Positions 6,144 through 14,063 of a stretch of 14,819 bases of DNA are shown piece after piece. This DNA is from Gammaproteobacteria bacterium (GTDB taxonomy: Bacteria; Pseudomonadota; Gammaproteobacteria; Competibacterales; Competibacteraceae): the NCBI GenBank assembly GCA_003562535.1, contig PWUP01000053.1:1-14819 (forward strand), written 5' to 3'. A program made the position numbers and the translations under genes. Under the pieces are notes generated by a model, which was given only the letters and a program-made list of their open reading frames with translations, was not told the origin of the DNA and searched no databases. The first letter of the stretch is position 1, and each line of letters opens with the position of its first letter.

Positions 6144-9100
6144 CTATGTTTTCTCGATCAGGAAGTCCAGAAAATCACCGGCTTTGCGCTTTAAACGCTT
6201 GGGCAGATTTAAAAATCCCTGCCGCCGTTCTCGGGGAACCACTGCACTGGCCACTGAGCTGGCCACACTGGTACCAATAGCAATGCCCAGATCCACGGGT
6301 GTTAACGGCGTACTGCCGACACGGCTACTGAGCGGGGGCGTTTGCACAATAGCGAGCAAACCTGCCGCACTGAGCACACTGGCAGCGACCACTTTGAGAT
6401 CGCGGGTATCGCCGGTTAACAGGGTTTGCCCAAGCTGGGTACCCACTAACGACACCAGACTGGTGGTGGACGATATTTGCGGATCACGCATCAGGGCGCG
6501 TGATAGGGAATAAGCAATGCCCGCACTGGAGCCGGTTACCAAACCACGCCAGACAATATCATCGGTTAATTGTTGTCCCAGCGCGGTTTCCGGACCCTCG
6601 TTGAGAATGGCTTCTTCGTCACGCTGTCTGGAGGAACCTTGAGCGATGGTCAATGCCGGAGCGACATCAGTGAACAGGTTCAGCAGCATCAATTGACGGG
6701 CATTCAGTGGCGCAGCGCCACTGGCCACCCCCCCTAAGGTCATGAAGCCGATTTCCCCCATATTGCCGCCCACCAGCAATGAGCTGGCATCGCGTACCGA
6801 ACCCCACAGGGCACGTCCCTCGGCAATTGCCGTACCGATGGATTGCAGACTGGCGTCCAGTACCACTAAGTCCGAAGCATCCCGTGCCGCTTGAGTGGCC
6901 TCTTTGCCCAAGGCAATGCCTACATCGGCAAACCGAATCGCCGGAGCGTCATTACCGCCGTCACCGGTCATACCGACTACCCGCCCCATTTGCTGGAAGA
7001 CACGCACCAAGCGCAGCTTATGCGCAGGAGCCGCGCGCGCCACGACCGAGGTGTGGATCAGGCGCTCAGCCAAGGCATCATCATCCAGCGAATCAATCTC
7101 TCCGCCTTGCAACACCGATTGCCCCGACCCCAAACCCAGCTCAGAGGCAATACGGGTGGCGGTGACCGCATGATCGCCAGTGATCATAATCGGCTGCACC
7201 CCTGCAGCCATTAACAGTTTCAAGGTCGGTGCACTTTCCTTGCGCAGAGGATCTTCGAGGCAGAAAAATCCCAAAATTCGCAACCCCTGAACCGTGTCGT
7301 CCTCAAGCGCCTGTTGCGGCGCGGGGCCGTCGGCCACCGCGATGACCCGATAACCTTCGGCTCCGAGCTGGTCAACTCGGCGAATCAAGGTTTGACGCTG
7401 CGCTTCGCTGAGTTCTCCCCCTCTATAATGGGTGCTGCGGGCAATCGTCGCCTCCGGTGCGCCCTTTAAGCATAACGTCGCTTGCCCTGTCTCGGGGTGA
7501 GTCACCAGCGTAGCGTGGTACATGTGCTCAGAACGGAACGGGATTTCCGCTGTAACCCAGTGTTGCTGGCGGGTAATACCCAGCGTCCGGCCTGCTGCGA
7601 CTAAAGCGTAATCCGTTCGATGAGCAAATTCCTCGGGGGTATTGCCTTGAGGGGTGGCGTTGCGGGCGCATTGCACCAGCTCGTAGCCTTGAGGAAAATC
7701 GCCGCCGATTATACCGCTTAGACTGATCATGGCCCGCTGCAACAGGGTCTCGCCACTAACAGGCACCAAGGCCGTGCGGCTGTCTTCTTGCAGTAAATCC
7801 TCGGCGCAAATAATGCCTTTAAAGCTGAGTTTACCGACCGTCAGCGTCCCGGTTTTATCCAGACACAAGGTATCCAGCCGCCCTAGGGCTTCCATGGCTT
7901 TGGGATTGCGCACCATAATGCCGCGCTTGGACAGGCGGCTGGCTGAGGCCAGTTCTGCGGAAGTGGCTAACAGCGGCAAGCCCTCTGGCACCGAGGCTAC
8001 GGCAAGATTGACCGAGGCTTCGAGCAGTTCACGCACTTGCACCCCTCTGAGCACCCCCGTACCCATGAGCAACCCGGCGCTGACCAGCGCGGTGGGGATG
8101 GTCATTTGGGTTAATTCCTCAAGCCGTGCATCCACCCCGGTGGCGCGACCTTCAGCCGCAGAGGCGCGAATGGAGCGCGCCATTTCAGTATTTTGGCCAA
8201 TGGCGACAACCACAGCAATCGCCTCGCCACTGACCATAGCTGTGCCAGAAAACAGCATGGAGTAGCGATCACCCAATTGCACCGAGTATGAGCGTATTGA
8301 GTCTTTTTCCACCGGCAGGGATTCACCCGTCAGTGACGATTCATCGACTTCGGCATAACGCGCCTCCAGCACTCGGGCATCGGCGGCGATCAGCTCGCCG
8401 GCGCGCACCAGCATGATATCACCGCAGACCACCTGCTCAGAGGGTACAACTCGCACCTGGCCATCACGCACAACGCGCACCCGGATGGTTTCCGTTTCCC
8501 GCAAGGCACGAATCGCCTTGGTAGAGCTGTAGCGTTGCCAACCGCCCAGCACCCCACCCACCCCTAGAACCGCAGCAACAATACCACCATCGGTCACCGA
8601 ACCCACCGAAGCCGATACCCCAGCACCACCGGCCAGTACCGGCGTCAGCGGATTGGAAATTTCATCGCGCACCGCATCGATGAATTGATTCAGGTCTGAT
8701 TTGGGTTTCGGTGGCGGAACATAGCGTTTGGCGGCCTCGCGCATGCTTAGCCCTTTATGCTCATCGGTTTCCAGCATAGCCAGCACTTGATCATGGGGCA
8801 TGGAGTGCCAAGGGATTTCCGCTTTTTCCGAGGCGTCTGGCGGTGCTTCCACACGGTTGGCGGCCATGACGGCACTGATCAAAGACACCGAAGCCGCACC
8901 GTTCACTGCGCCATTCACATACACATAATTGACCTGCTGCCCACCTTGACTCATATTCGCCGAGGCGATGAAGGCGCTAATGCCGGATAATTGTATCCCT
9001 TGACCGACAATCCGCTTAGCCGCCTCGCAGCACTTGATCAAAAATGCGGCATCTTCCAAACCGTTCCAAGTGACCATATCCACCGGCCGGTTGATCGGTT

Positions 9101-10727
9101 CATCACTGTGTGCGAGTAACAAAGCAATATCCGCACAAGGCAGATAAGTATCGTTGCCATCGGCAACACACAGCACGACATGCCCTTCACGCTGCAAATC
9201 GCGTAATTCTTCATCGGCATTATGCGGTGACCAAATTTCCGAAGGTTGAAACGGCAAGGCGTCTTCAGGATCTTCAGCGACAATATGTACCGTCATTGCC
9301 GCATCTCGTGCCGTGCGAATCAGTGCCCGAGCCGCCTGTGAGGGCGTAGGACGCAGTTGGATCAGCGCTTGAGCGTCTTGGTCTTGCGACAGCACGAGCA
9401 CCGTGACATTAGGGCCGGCTAACTGCTTAAGCTCGATGCGCGCACTTGGCGACAGCACACCCGTGAACTCATCAATAGGCTGCAAACACCAGCCTTCGCC
9501 GGTTTGGGTTTGCACGGGGTCTTCGGGATCATAGAGCAGCCGCATGGCCCAGCGCACTTCATCACGATGGGCGTCGGCCAGAATAACCAATGAACCCATT
9601 TGCAGACGTTCTTCTCCCAACTGTTCCTGCGATACCACTAGAGCATCAATCCGATCGAGCAAACGAATGCGATTCGGCTTGAGCAGCATCGTTCCGCGTT
9701 CAGCCAAGCGCGAGGCCACACGGGAGCAAAACACATCGCGGGCGATCAACGCCGGTTTGGGCATGGCACCAATCAGCGGTCCCATGGAATGGCCTAATTC
9801 GGCACCATCAGCAATGCGGCTGGCAAACGCACCCAATGACGCCTGCAAGGCGCTGTTGGCATAGCCCTCTAGTTGGCCTTCAGACATGGCCGTCGGACGT
9901 TCAGGGCGCAGCACACCGATAAAGCGATCCGCTTCGTGAAAGTATTGCTCAGTGAATGTGCGCTTTTCGACGCTGTACCACAGATCACGCTGATTGCGCA
10001 CCTTTTCTAGGCGATATTGCTGTACAAATAAATCGATAATGGGAGAAATCGCACCGCCCGAGATGCCTTGAGTCAATGAATTGAGAATGCCAACGGCGGT
10101 GTCGGCCCCGCCCTCACCTAAGCGTTTAGCAAGCGCACCTTTCAGGCGCGGCGTGTTGTCCACCAAGGTGACTAGACGAGTCAGATCCGCTTCAATATCG
10201 TTGACCGAGCGCCCTACGGATTTGAGCATCAGCGCCAATAGAATACTGATGGAATCGGTGACCACTTCCGCCATGACCCGATCTTCGGTCTCGTCATCGG
10301 CCGGACGTTCGAATCGATGATCTGGGGAAATATCAGTCGCCTCGGGGAAGGCATCACTGATGGCATCGACCTGTGCGACCAGCTCTTGGATGATGCCTGG
10401 CCCCCACATGGAGCCGGTCACCGGATTCATACCCGATTCATTACCCGCAACAATACCCGTCAGGGGAATGGGATCTTGTAAATGAATGACCACACGGTAT
10501 AAATGCGGTACTACAAAGACACATTCCACCCCCGGCATTGCCGACAACTCGGTGTAAAGCCGCCGATGATAATGCACCACTTCTCGGCGACGCACTGGGG
10601 TAATTTCAACGTGTAGACGCGGCCCATGAAGCCACCACTGGCGTCCAGCAAAGCGATAGAGCCGCAGCACTGGCTTGACGAATTCTAAAATCACTGTCGG
10701 GGACCTGTATTCGTTAACTAACCGCAT
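6144..10727 (-). CDS. Giant P-type ATPase with degenerate N-terminal ATPase-like half
   Basis: This 1527-aa membrane protein has a full P2-like cation-ATPase core from about residue 638. The core begins with a Cation_ATPase_N-like segment (PWHSMPHDQVLAMLETDEHK, then GLSMREAAKRY). Further motifs are TGES (800-803, actuator), PEGLP in M4 (914-918), DKTGTLT with catalytic D957, KGAPE (1088-1092, nucleotide domain) and TGDGGNDAPA (1254-1263, hinge). About ten membrane helices are expected: M1-M2 ~690-730, M3-M4 ~874-925, M5-M6 ~1314-1361 with LNLFTDVAPAL, M7-M10 ~1390-1498. The N-terminal ~637 residues hold an HMA-like fold without CxxC (~34-85) and a decayed P-domain (~357-560). There is no CPC motif, so a P1B heavy-metal pump is unlikely. 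The size resembles mycobacterial CtpH/CtpI, whose substrates are uncertain; transported ion unknown. The start has AAAGG 5 bases upstream, inside a possible hairpin. Confidence 0.92.
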   Translation of the reverse strand: MRLVNEYRSPTVILEFVKPVLRLYRFAGRQWWLHGPRLHVEITPVRRREVVHYHRRLYTELSAMPGVECVFVVPHLYRVVIHLQDPIPLTGIVAGNESGMNPVTGSMWGPGIIQELVAQVDAISDAFPEATDISPDHRFERPADDETEDRVMAEVVTDSISILLALMLKSVGRSVNDIEADLTRLVTLVDNTPRLKGALAKRLGEGGADTAVGILNSLTQGISGGAISPIIDLFVQQYRLEKVRNQRDLWYSVEKRTFTEQYFHEADRFIGVLRPERPTAMSEGQLEGYANSALQASLGAFASRIADGAELGHSMGPLIGAMPKPALIARDVFCSRVASRLAERGTMLLKPNRIRLLDRIDALVVSQEQLGEERLQMGSLVILADAHRDEVRWAMRLLYDPEDPVQTQTGEGWCLQPIDEFTGVLSPSARIELKQLAGPNVTVLVLSQDQDAQALIQLRPTPSQAARALIRTARDAAMTVHIVAEDPEDALPFQPSEIWSPHNADEELRDLQREGHVVLCVADGNDTYLPCADIALLLAHSDEPINRPVDMVTWNGLEDAAFLIKCCEAAKRIVGQGIQLSGISAFIASANMSQGGQQVNYVYVNGAVNGAASVSLISAVMAANRVEAPPDASEKAEIPWHSMPHDQVLAMLETDEHKGLSMREAAKRYVPPPKPKSDLNQFIDAVRDEISNPLTPVLAGGAGVSASVGSVTDGGIVAAVLGVGGVLGGWQRYSSTKAIRALRETETIRVRVVRDGQVRVVPSEQVVCGDIMLVRAGELIAADARVLEARYAEVDESSLTGESLPVEKDSIRSYSVQLGDRYSMLFSGTAMVSGEAIAVVVAIGQNTEMARSIRASAAEGRATGVDARLEELTQMTIPTALVSAGLLMGTGVLRGVQVRELLEASVNLAVASVPEGLPLLATSAELASASRLSKRGIMVRNPKAMEALGRLDTLCLDKTGTLTVGKLSFKGIICAEDLLQEDSRTALVPVSGETLLQRAMISLSGIIGGDFPQGYELVQCARNATPQGNTPEEFAHRTDYALVAAGRTLGITRQQHWVTAEIPFRSEHMYHATLVTHPETGQATLCLKGAPEATIARSTHYRGGELSEAQRQTLIRRVDQLGAEGYRVIAVADGPAPQQALEDDTVQGLRILGFFCLEDPLRKESAPTLKLLMAAGVQPIMITGDHAVTATRIASELGLGSGQSVLQGGEIDSLDDDALAERLIHTSVVARAAPAHKLRLVRVFQQMGRVVGMTGDGGNDAPAIRFADVGIALGKEATQAARDASDLVVLDASLQSIGTAIAEGRALWGSVRDASSLLVGGNMGEIGFMTLGGVASGAAPLNARQLMLLNLFTDVAPALTIAQGSSRQRDEEAILNEGPETALGQQLTDDIVWRGLVTGSSAGIAYSLSRALMRDPQISSTTSLVSLVGTQLGQTLLTGDTRDLKVVAASVLSAAGLLAIVQTPPLSSRVGSTPLTPVDLGIAIGTSVASSVASAVVPRERRQGFLNLPKRLKRKAGDFLDFLIEKT

Positions 10728-10729
10728 AA

Positions 10730-10753
10730 GCCCCTTTCGATAAGGAAAGAGGC
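10730..10753 (-). promoter_or_regulatory. Possible RBS-sequestering hairpin before the ATPase gene
   Basis: On the - strand the RNA reads GCCUCUUUC-CUUAUC-GAAAGGGGC and then UU-AUG. The two 9-base arms pair fully, with one U-G wobble, around a 6-base loop. The 3' arm contains the only Shine-Dalgarno-like sequence (AAAGGGG) of the ATPase gene and ends 2 bases before its ATG. Such a stem could limit initiation until opened by ribosomes, protein or temperature. Seen in sequence; function inferred. Confidence 0.4.
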
Positions 10754-10826
10754 TGGGTTAGGAATTAAAAAATCAAAGCATTACGGGACAGATAAAGGAC
10801 ACGCTGACGAGCTTTGGTCTTAAGCA

Positions 10827-12143
10827 CTACGCTTGGGCAAATCGTTCCAGACGGGTCATCAAGCGTCTGGCGTCGGCACGTATGCCCGCCCGTGCATTGC
10901 GCATCCCATTGCGCACCATGCGCGTGCCCTGCGGGCCGAGCAAGTCTTGCGATTCTTTGGCTAACCAGCCCCCTAATTCCTTGGATCCTTTGCTCACCGC
11001 CTGGGCGCTGGTTCGTGTGGCCTCGGTCAAACTGTGTTGTACATCGCGCAGAGACAGACTGCCCACCACTTCACCACGCACCCGCAACTGTTCGCCCACC
11101 GCGTTTAATTTGCCACGGATCTGCAAGTCTTGAATCCAGGCTGATGGCAACAAGGCCCCCCAGTTAGGATCAAGCTTGCTGAACAATTCATTAAGTTGAC
11201 GCACCACGCCGACTTCACCGCGAATCCGAATGCGCCCGAGAGCTTCACGCCCTTCAGTCAACAAGGCTCGCAGAGCCTCGGTGCTGAACACGATTTCCGC
11301 ATTGCTAGGCCCCTGATTATCTTGCAGCTCAACCCCCTGTTCAGTGAAACCGAGCACCACATCCGGCAAATTAGCCAGACGCAGCCTGACCCGCCGCCCA
11401 TTCAGTGGTTGCAACAAGGCGGGAGCCTGATCATCGAGTTTAATGACCTGATCAAACATTTTGACGCCTGCCCATGCCAAGGCTTGGGTTGAGGCATCAA
11501 GAAAACGCCGGAGCCGCTCAGCCAGCACCCGTCCGGTACGAATTTGGATGCCTTTCAGCGCATCACGCCCACCGGCCAGCATAGCCTGCAACGCTTGGCG
11601 ATCAAGGAAGATATGGACATCAGCTTCACAATGATCGTCTTTGAGATCCAGTCCGCCTTCGCTAAACTCCACAACCGTTTCTTGTAGCCCTTCAACCCGT
11701 AGGCGCACCCGGGTGCCCAGTAAAGGTCTGAGCAAAGTGCGTGTCACCGGATCGACGCGAATCACTTTATTGATGAAACCCAACACCACTTGCACGGACG
11801 CTTTGGGATCAGGGTGTAAACCGTTCAGCAGCGTATGGATATGCGCCACCACGGTGGGGTCGCCTTCTATCCTCAGCGTCTCGGGTACGATGGTTCCGTG
11901 GTTATACAGAGTAGCCAGCGCATCATAGCCCGCAATCACCTCAGCGTTAACGTCATGGTCTACCGCTGGGGTTTCCGGATCTTCTTTGTTGCCAAGTTGC
12001 ACCACCGTCTTCGCCGTAAATAAGACGACCGATGAGTGCAATCCCTTGACGCGCACACGAACCTCAACGCCATCGAGCGGTTCAAGCAGTTGACCCGCCG
12101 CCGGGTCGAGACGAATCATGCGATTAAGCAGTTCGGCAATCAT
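10827..12143 (-). CDS. Triple SCP2-like (UbiJ-type repeat) protein, copy B
   Basis: This 438-aa soluble-looking protein consists of three tandem ~105-residue repeats (about 1-112, 117-220 and 226-330) plus a 108-residue helical tail. Each repeat follows one plan: an N-terminal helix ending LDP or LDD, then LL.PL.G..VR.R, a short strand pair with VV.FTE.G.EL, an A-L..L...G..AL helix, and I.I.G...V...L..LF..L.P. This resembles the SCP2/UbiJ-type lipid-binding fold, here in three copies. No signal peptide or membrane helix is seen. The tail has SLTEATRTSAQAVSKGSKEL and several Arg-rich helices, perhaps for membrane or partner contact. ATG 12143 has CTGGAG about 10 bases upstream. It lies 99 bases before the ATPase gene on the same strand. 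A role presenting lipid, quinone or protein to the ATPase is inference only; true UbiJ has one such domain. Confidence 0.8.
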   Translation of the reverse strand: MIAELLNRMIRLDPAAGQLLEPLDGVEVRVRVKGLHSSVVLFTAKTVVQLGNKEDPETPAVDHDVNAEVIAGYDALATLYNHGTIVPETLRIEGDPTVVAHIHTLLNGLHPDPKASVQVVLGFINKVIRVDPVTRTLLRPLLGTRVRLRVEGLQETVVEFSEGGLDLKDDHCEADVHIFLDRQALQAMLAGGRDALKGIQIRTGRVLAERLRRFLDASTQALAWAGVKMFDQVIKLDDQAPALLQPLNGRRVRLRLANLPDVVLGFTEQGVELQDNQGPSNAEIVFSTEALRALLTEGREALGRIRIRGEVGVVRQLNELFSKLDPNWGALLPSAWIQDLQIRGKLNAVGEQLRVRGEVVGSLSLRDVQHSLTEATRTSAQAVSKGSKELGGWLAKESQDLLGPQGTRMVRNGMRNARAGIRADARRLMTRLERFAQA

Positions 12144-12251
12144 TAAAGTATCGCTCCAGGATACAACGGCCTCGACAAGCCGAATGAGTTAGCGAGCCGC
12201 AGACTTGCACGACCCAGCAAACCGCACTGTATCGGCACTGCACCTAGAACT

Positions 12252-12280
12252 CGCAAGGGACTGAGCGTTAGTCCCCTGCG
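12252..12280 (-). other. Hairpin in the leader between the 53-aa peptide gene and SCP2-like copy B
   Basis: CGCA-A-GGGACT pairs with AGTCCC-C-TGCG around a 7-base loop, giving ten base pairs with one internal mismatch. It lies 71 bases after the stop of the small gene and 108 bases before the SCP2-like gene. No T-run follows on either strand, so an intrinsic terminator is unlikely. An RNA-processing or stability element separating highly translated small-gene RNA from the downstream genes is possible. Confidence 0.4.
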
Positions 12281-12351
12281 TGCTCAAGCGCTGAGCCAAA
12301 CATTACTGGCTAGGCTATGGTTGACCGTCAGGTGAATGGAATGGATAAGGG

Positions 12352-12513
12352 TTACTTGTCTTCGGTGATCTGCGCGGCTTTTTCAGCAGCGTCTTCGACG
12401 GAATCCGCCATTTCTTCTAGGGCATCTTCAGGCTTAGCTGCACGCCCTGACAGATAACGCATCGCTGCAACGCCTAGAGCAACACCGGCTATTAAGGGAA
12501 TTAATGGATTCAT
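12352..12513 (-). CDS. 53-aa single-span membrane peptide, copy 1
   Basis: This peptide begins MNPLIPLIAGVALGVAAMRY, a hydrophobic Gly/Ala-rich segment (residues ~3-20) forming one membrane helix. LSGRAAKP follows, then an acidic amphipathic helix of about 25 residues (DALEEMADSVEDAAEKAAQ). AAGAGG lies 6 bases before ATG 12513, a good ribosome site; a longer in-frame start upstream lacks one. It is clearly paralogous to the 34-aa peptide at 14064-14168, sharing MNPL.PL.AGVAL..AA.RYLSGR. Each copy precedes a triple SCP2-like gene, which supports a joint function such as a small membrane anchor or regulator of the ATPase, in the manner of other pump-bound micropeptides. No known family is recognised. 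Confidence 0.75.
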   Translation of the reverse strand: MNPLIPLIAGVALGVAAMRYLSGRAAKPEDALEEMADSVEDAAEKAAQITEDK

Positions 12514-12779
12514 TCTTGACCTCTTCTCTATAGTGATTATTACGAGTGTGGGCAACAGACGTGTTTGCCACCGTTAAAAGCCTAACGGTATATGATAAAA
12601 AAATCAACAAGCACAAACAGATGTAATGAAAATGACTGTATAGTTTCACCGTATTTTCATATCCAGTTTAATTTGCTCTATAATAGACAATATTTAATCT
12701 TAAATTATGACAAATGTATGACAGTCATAGGCTGATTGATTACTAGATTAATAGCATCATTCAGCAATGGCTAATCTGC
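12514..12779 (-). promoter_or_regulatory. AT-rich upstream region of the 53-aa peptide gene
   Basis: These 266 bases are much richer in A and T than the flanking genes and contain no supported gene. They hold a 29-base block at 12599-12627 that is related to a block upstream of the other small-peptide gene: on the - strand, ATTACA, 12 bases, then TGTTGATTTTT. A -35/-10 pair such as TTGTGC-18-TATACC can be drawn downstream of the block, but none is close to consensus. A promoter for the four genes to the left is likely here by position. Confidence 0.45.
12599..12627 (-). repeat. Upstream conserved block, copy 1
   Basis: AAAAATCAACA, 12 bases, then TGTAAT (+ strand). It matches 14266-14294 with 23 of 29 bases identical and the same spacing. 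The two lie 85 and 97 bases upstream of the paralogous small-peptide genes, suggesting a shared regulator site or an ancestral duplicated promoter. Confidence 0.5.
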
Positions 12780-13946
12780 TCAGCGTTTATCAGATGACTT
12801 AAACCGCGCCGTGAGCCAGTCACGTATACCGGCACTGCTATGCTGTATCTGTTTAGAACCCGCTTGGATGGCCTGACTCAGTGCTGCGTTATCCGCACGC
12901 TGGGCGGGTTCTTGAGCAGCAGGATTGCTATGAGTGTCAGTCGTGGGTGGGACAGTGTTTAAAATATCACCCAGTGATGCGGCCCAATCGGGATTCAGGT
13001 TACGCAGCAGTTGGCGCAAAGCCTTAACCACCTCATCGTCACCCTGAATCGGCAGGTTCTCAATAGCCTGTTCGCCTTCAAGCAACACCGTGCGCAGATT
13101 TTCAACGCTGGTATGGATCTCAGCAACGCTGCAATCGGTTGGTTCTGCCAACTCAATGCCCTGCTCGGTAAACTTCACGACTAGCGGGGGCAGTTCCGCC
13201 AAGCGCAGCCGAACATGACACCCTTGTAAGGGCAGCAATAATGTCGCTGCCTGGTCATCAAAATTCAGCACTCGATTGCTTAATTCCACCGCCGTGAGCT
13301 GCACCGCGTGCATCGAACCCACAGCAAATTCTTGCAACTGGTCGATGAGTTTTAATTCAGCATCAAACTCAAAACGATCCATTGCCGCACGGCCATCGGT
13401 CAACACCGCGCGTAGTGCAGCCTGATCCGCAGAGATTTCAGCATCCACCCGCTGATTGTCTGGCATTAACTCCAGCCCCTCTGGAGTCCACAGCACCACC
13501 ATGACCGGCAGATTGCCCAGACGTAAACGCACCCGCCGTCCCACTAAAGGGCGCAAGCGCGACAACGCCGCATTATCCTGTACAATCATTTGATTAAACA
13601 ACGTTAGCCCAGCTTGGACTGAGGCTTTAGGGTCGGGGCGCAACCTGACAAACAACGCTTGTAAACGCTCCAATACCCCAACATCGCCTTCAATGCGCAA
13701 CTGCTCCAGCGCATCGTGACCCTGAGTCATCAAGGCTCGCACGGCGGTCAGGCTGGCGACGATGTCGGCATCGTTTTTACCTTTGTCAGCAGTGACCACT
13801 TCAACGCCTGTCGCCGTAAACAGCAGCACAATGGTCGGCATCCCCGGCACCCGCACCCCCACTCGAGTGCCGATTAATGGCTCAAGCAGTTGCTCCGCTT
13901 TGGGGTCAAGGCGGATCATGCGATTAATGATTTGCGCTATTTTCAT
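12780..13946 (-). CDS. Triple SCP2-like (UbiJ-type repeat) protein, copy A
   Basis: This 388-aa protein is a paralogue of the gene at 10827-12143, with three repeats (about 1-106, 110-212, 219-322) and a 66-residue tail. The two proteins align from the first residue: IINRMIRLDPKAEQLLEPL here against LLNRMIRLDPAAGQLLEPL there, and both have RPDPKASVQ or HPDPKASVQ joining repeats 1 and 2. Repeat 3 ends LNPDWAASLG, which recalls the LDxDW segment of UbiJ/SCP2 proteins. The tail is Pro/Thr/Gln-rich, then helical with IQAGSKQIQHSSAGIRDWL, matching the QAVSKGSKELGGWL stretch of copy B. No signal peptide is seen. ATG 13946 is chosen from the paralogue alignment; it lacks a clear Shine-Dalgarno. A TTG at 14012 would add 22 residues with no counterpart in copy B. 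Function unknown; lipid or quinone binding inferred from fold. Confidence 0.8.
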   Translation of the reverse strand: MKIAQIINRMIRLDPKAEQLLEPLIGTRVGVRVPGMPTIVLLFTATGVEVVTADKGKNDADIVASLTAVRALMTQGHDALEQLRIEGDVGVLERLQALFVRLRPDPKASVQAGLTLFNQMIVQDNAALSRLRPLVGRRVRLRLGNLPVMVVLWTPEGLELMPDNQRVDAEISADQAALRAVLTDGRAAMDRFEFDAELKLIDQLQEFAVGSMHAVQLTAVELSNRVLNFDDQAATLLLPLQGCHVRLRLAELPPLVVKFTEQGIELAEPTDCSVAEIHTSVENLRTVLLEGEQAIENLPIQGDDEVVKALRQLLRNLNPDWAASLGDILNTVPPTTDTHSNPAAQEPAQRADNAALSQAIQAGSKQIQHSSAGIRDWLTARFKSSDKR

Positions 13947-14037
13947 GTCAACTTGCGCGAGCGCTAACGTCCTGCACCAACAATCAGGCCATTGGTCTCG
14001 CGCCCTCCTCAATCAGGTAGTTATGGGTAGGTGGTAT

Positions 14038-14055
14038 AGGTTGCTCAGGCAACCT
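14038..14055 (-). other. Perfect 7-bp hairpin after the 34-aa peptide gene
   Basis: AGGTTGC and GCAACCT form a perfect stem around the tetraloop TCAG. The stem lies 8 bases after the stop codon of the 34-aa gene and 91 bases before the SCP2-like copy A start. There is no T-run on either side. It takes the same relative place as the hairpin after the 53-aa gene, though the sequences differ. Confidence 0.4.
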
Positions 14056-14063
14056 CTAGCCGC

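Noticed and set aside
7729..8265. Long + strand open frame opposite the ATPase gene
   Set aside because: Antisense shadow rich in Ser, Arg and Thr of the motif-bearing - strand gene; no known pattern.
6144..10727. P1B-type heavy-metal (Cu/Zn/Cd) pump because of the HMA-like N-terminus
   Set aside because: M4 carries PEGLP rather than CPC, the HMA-like fold has no CxxC, and the core begins with a Cation_ATPase_N-like segment.
10765..10827. 20-codon GTG frame on the - strand between SCP2-like copy B and the ATPase gene
   Set aside because: It begins within the stop of copy B, has no ribosome site of its own and no recognisable sequence; chance frame.
12252..12280. Intrinsic terminator at the GGGACT...AGTCCC hairpin
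   Set aside because: No U-tract follows on either strand.
10827..13946. Naming the triple-repeat proteins UbiJ
   Set aside because: UbiJ is ~200 aa with one SCP2 domain and normally lies beside ubiE/ubiB; three repeats and a different context argue for a separate family.
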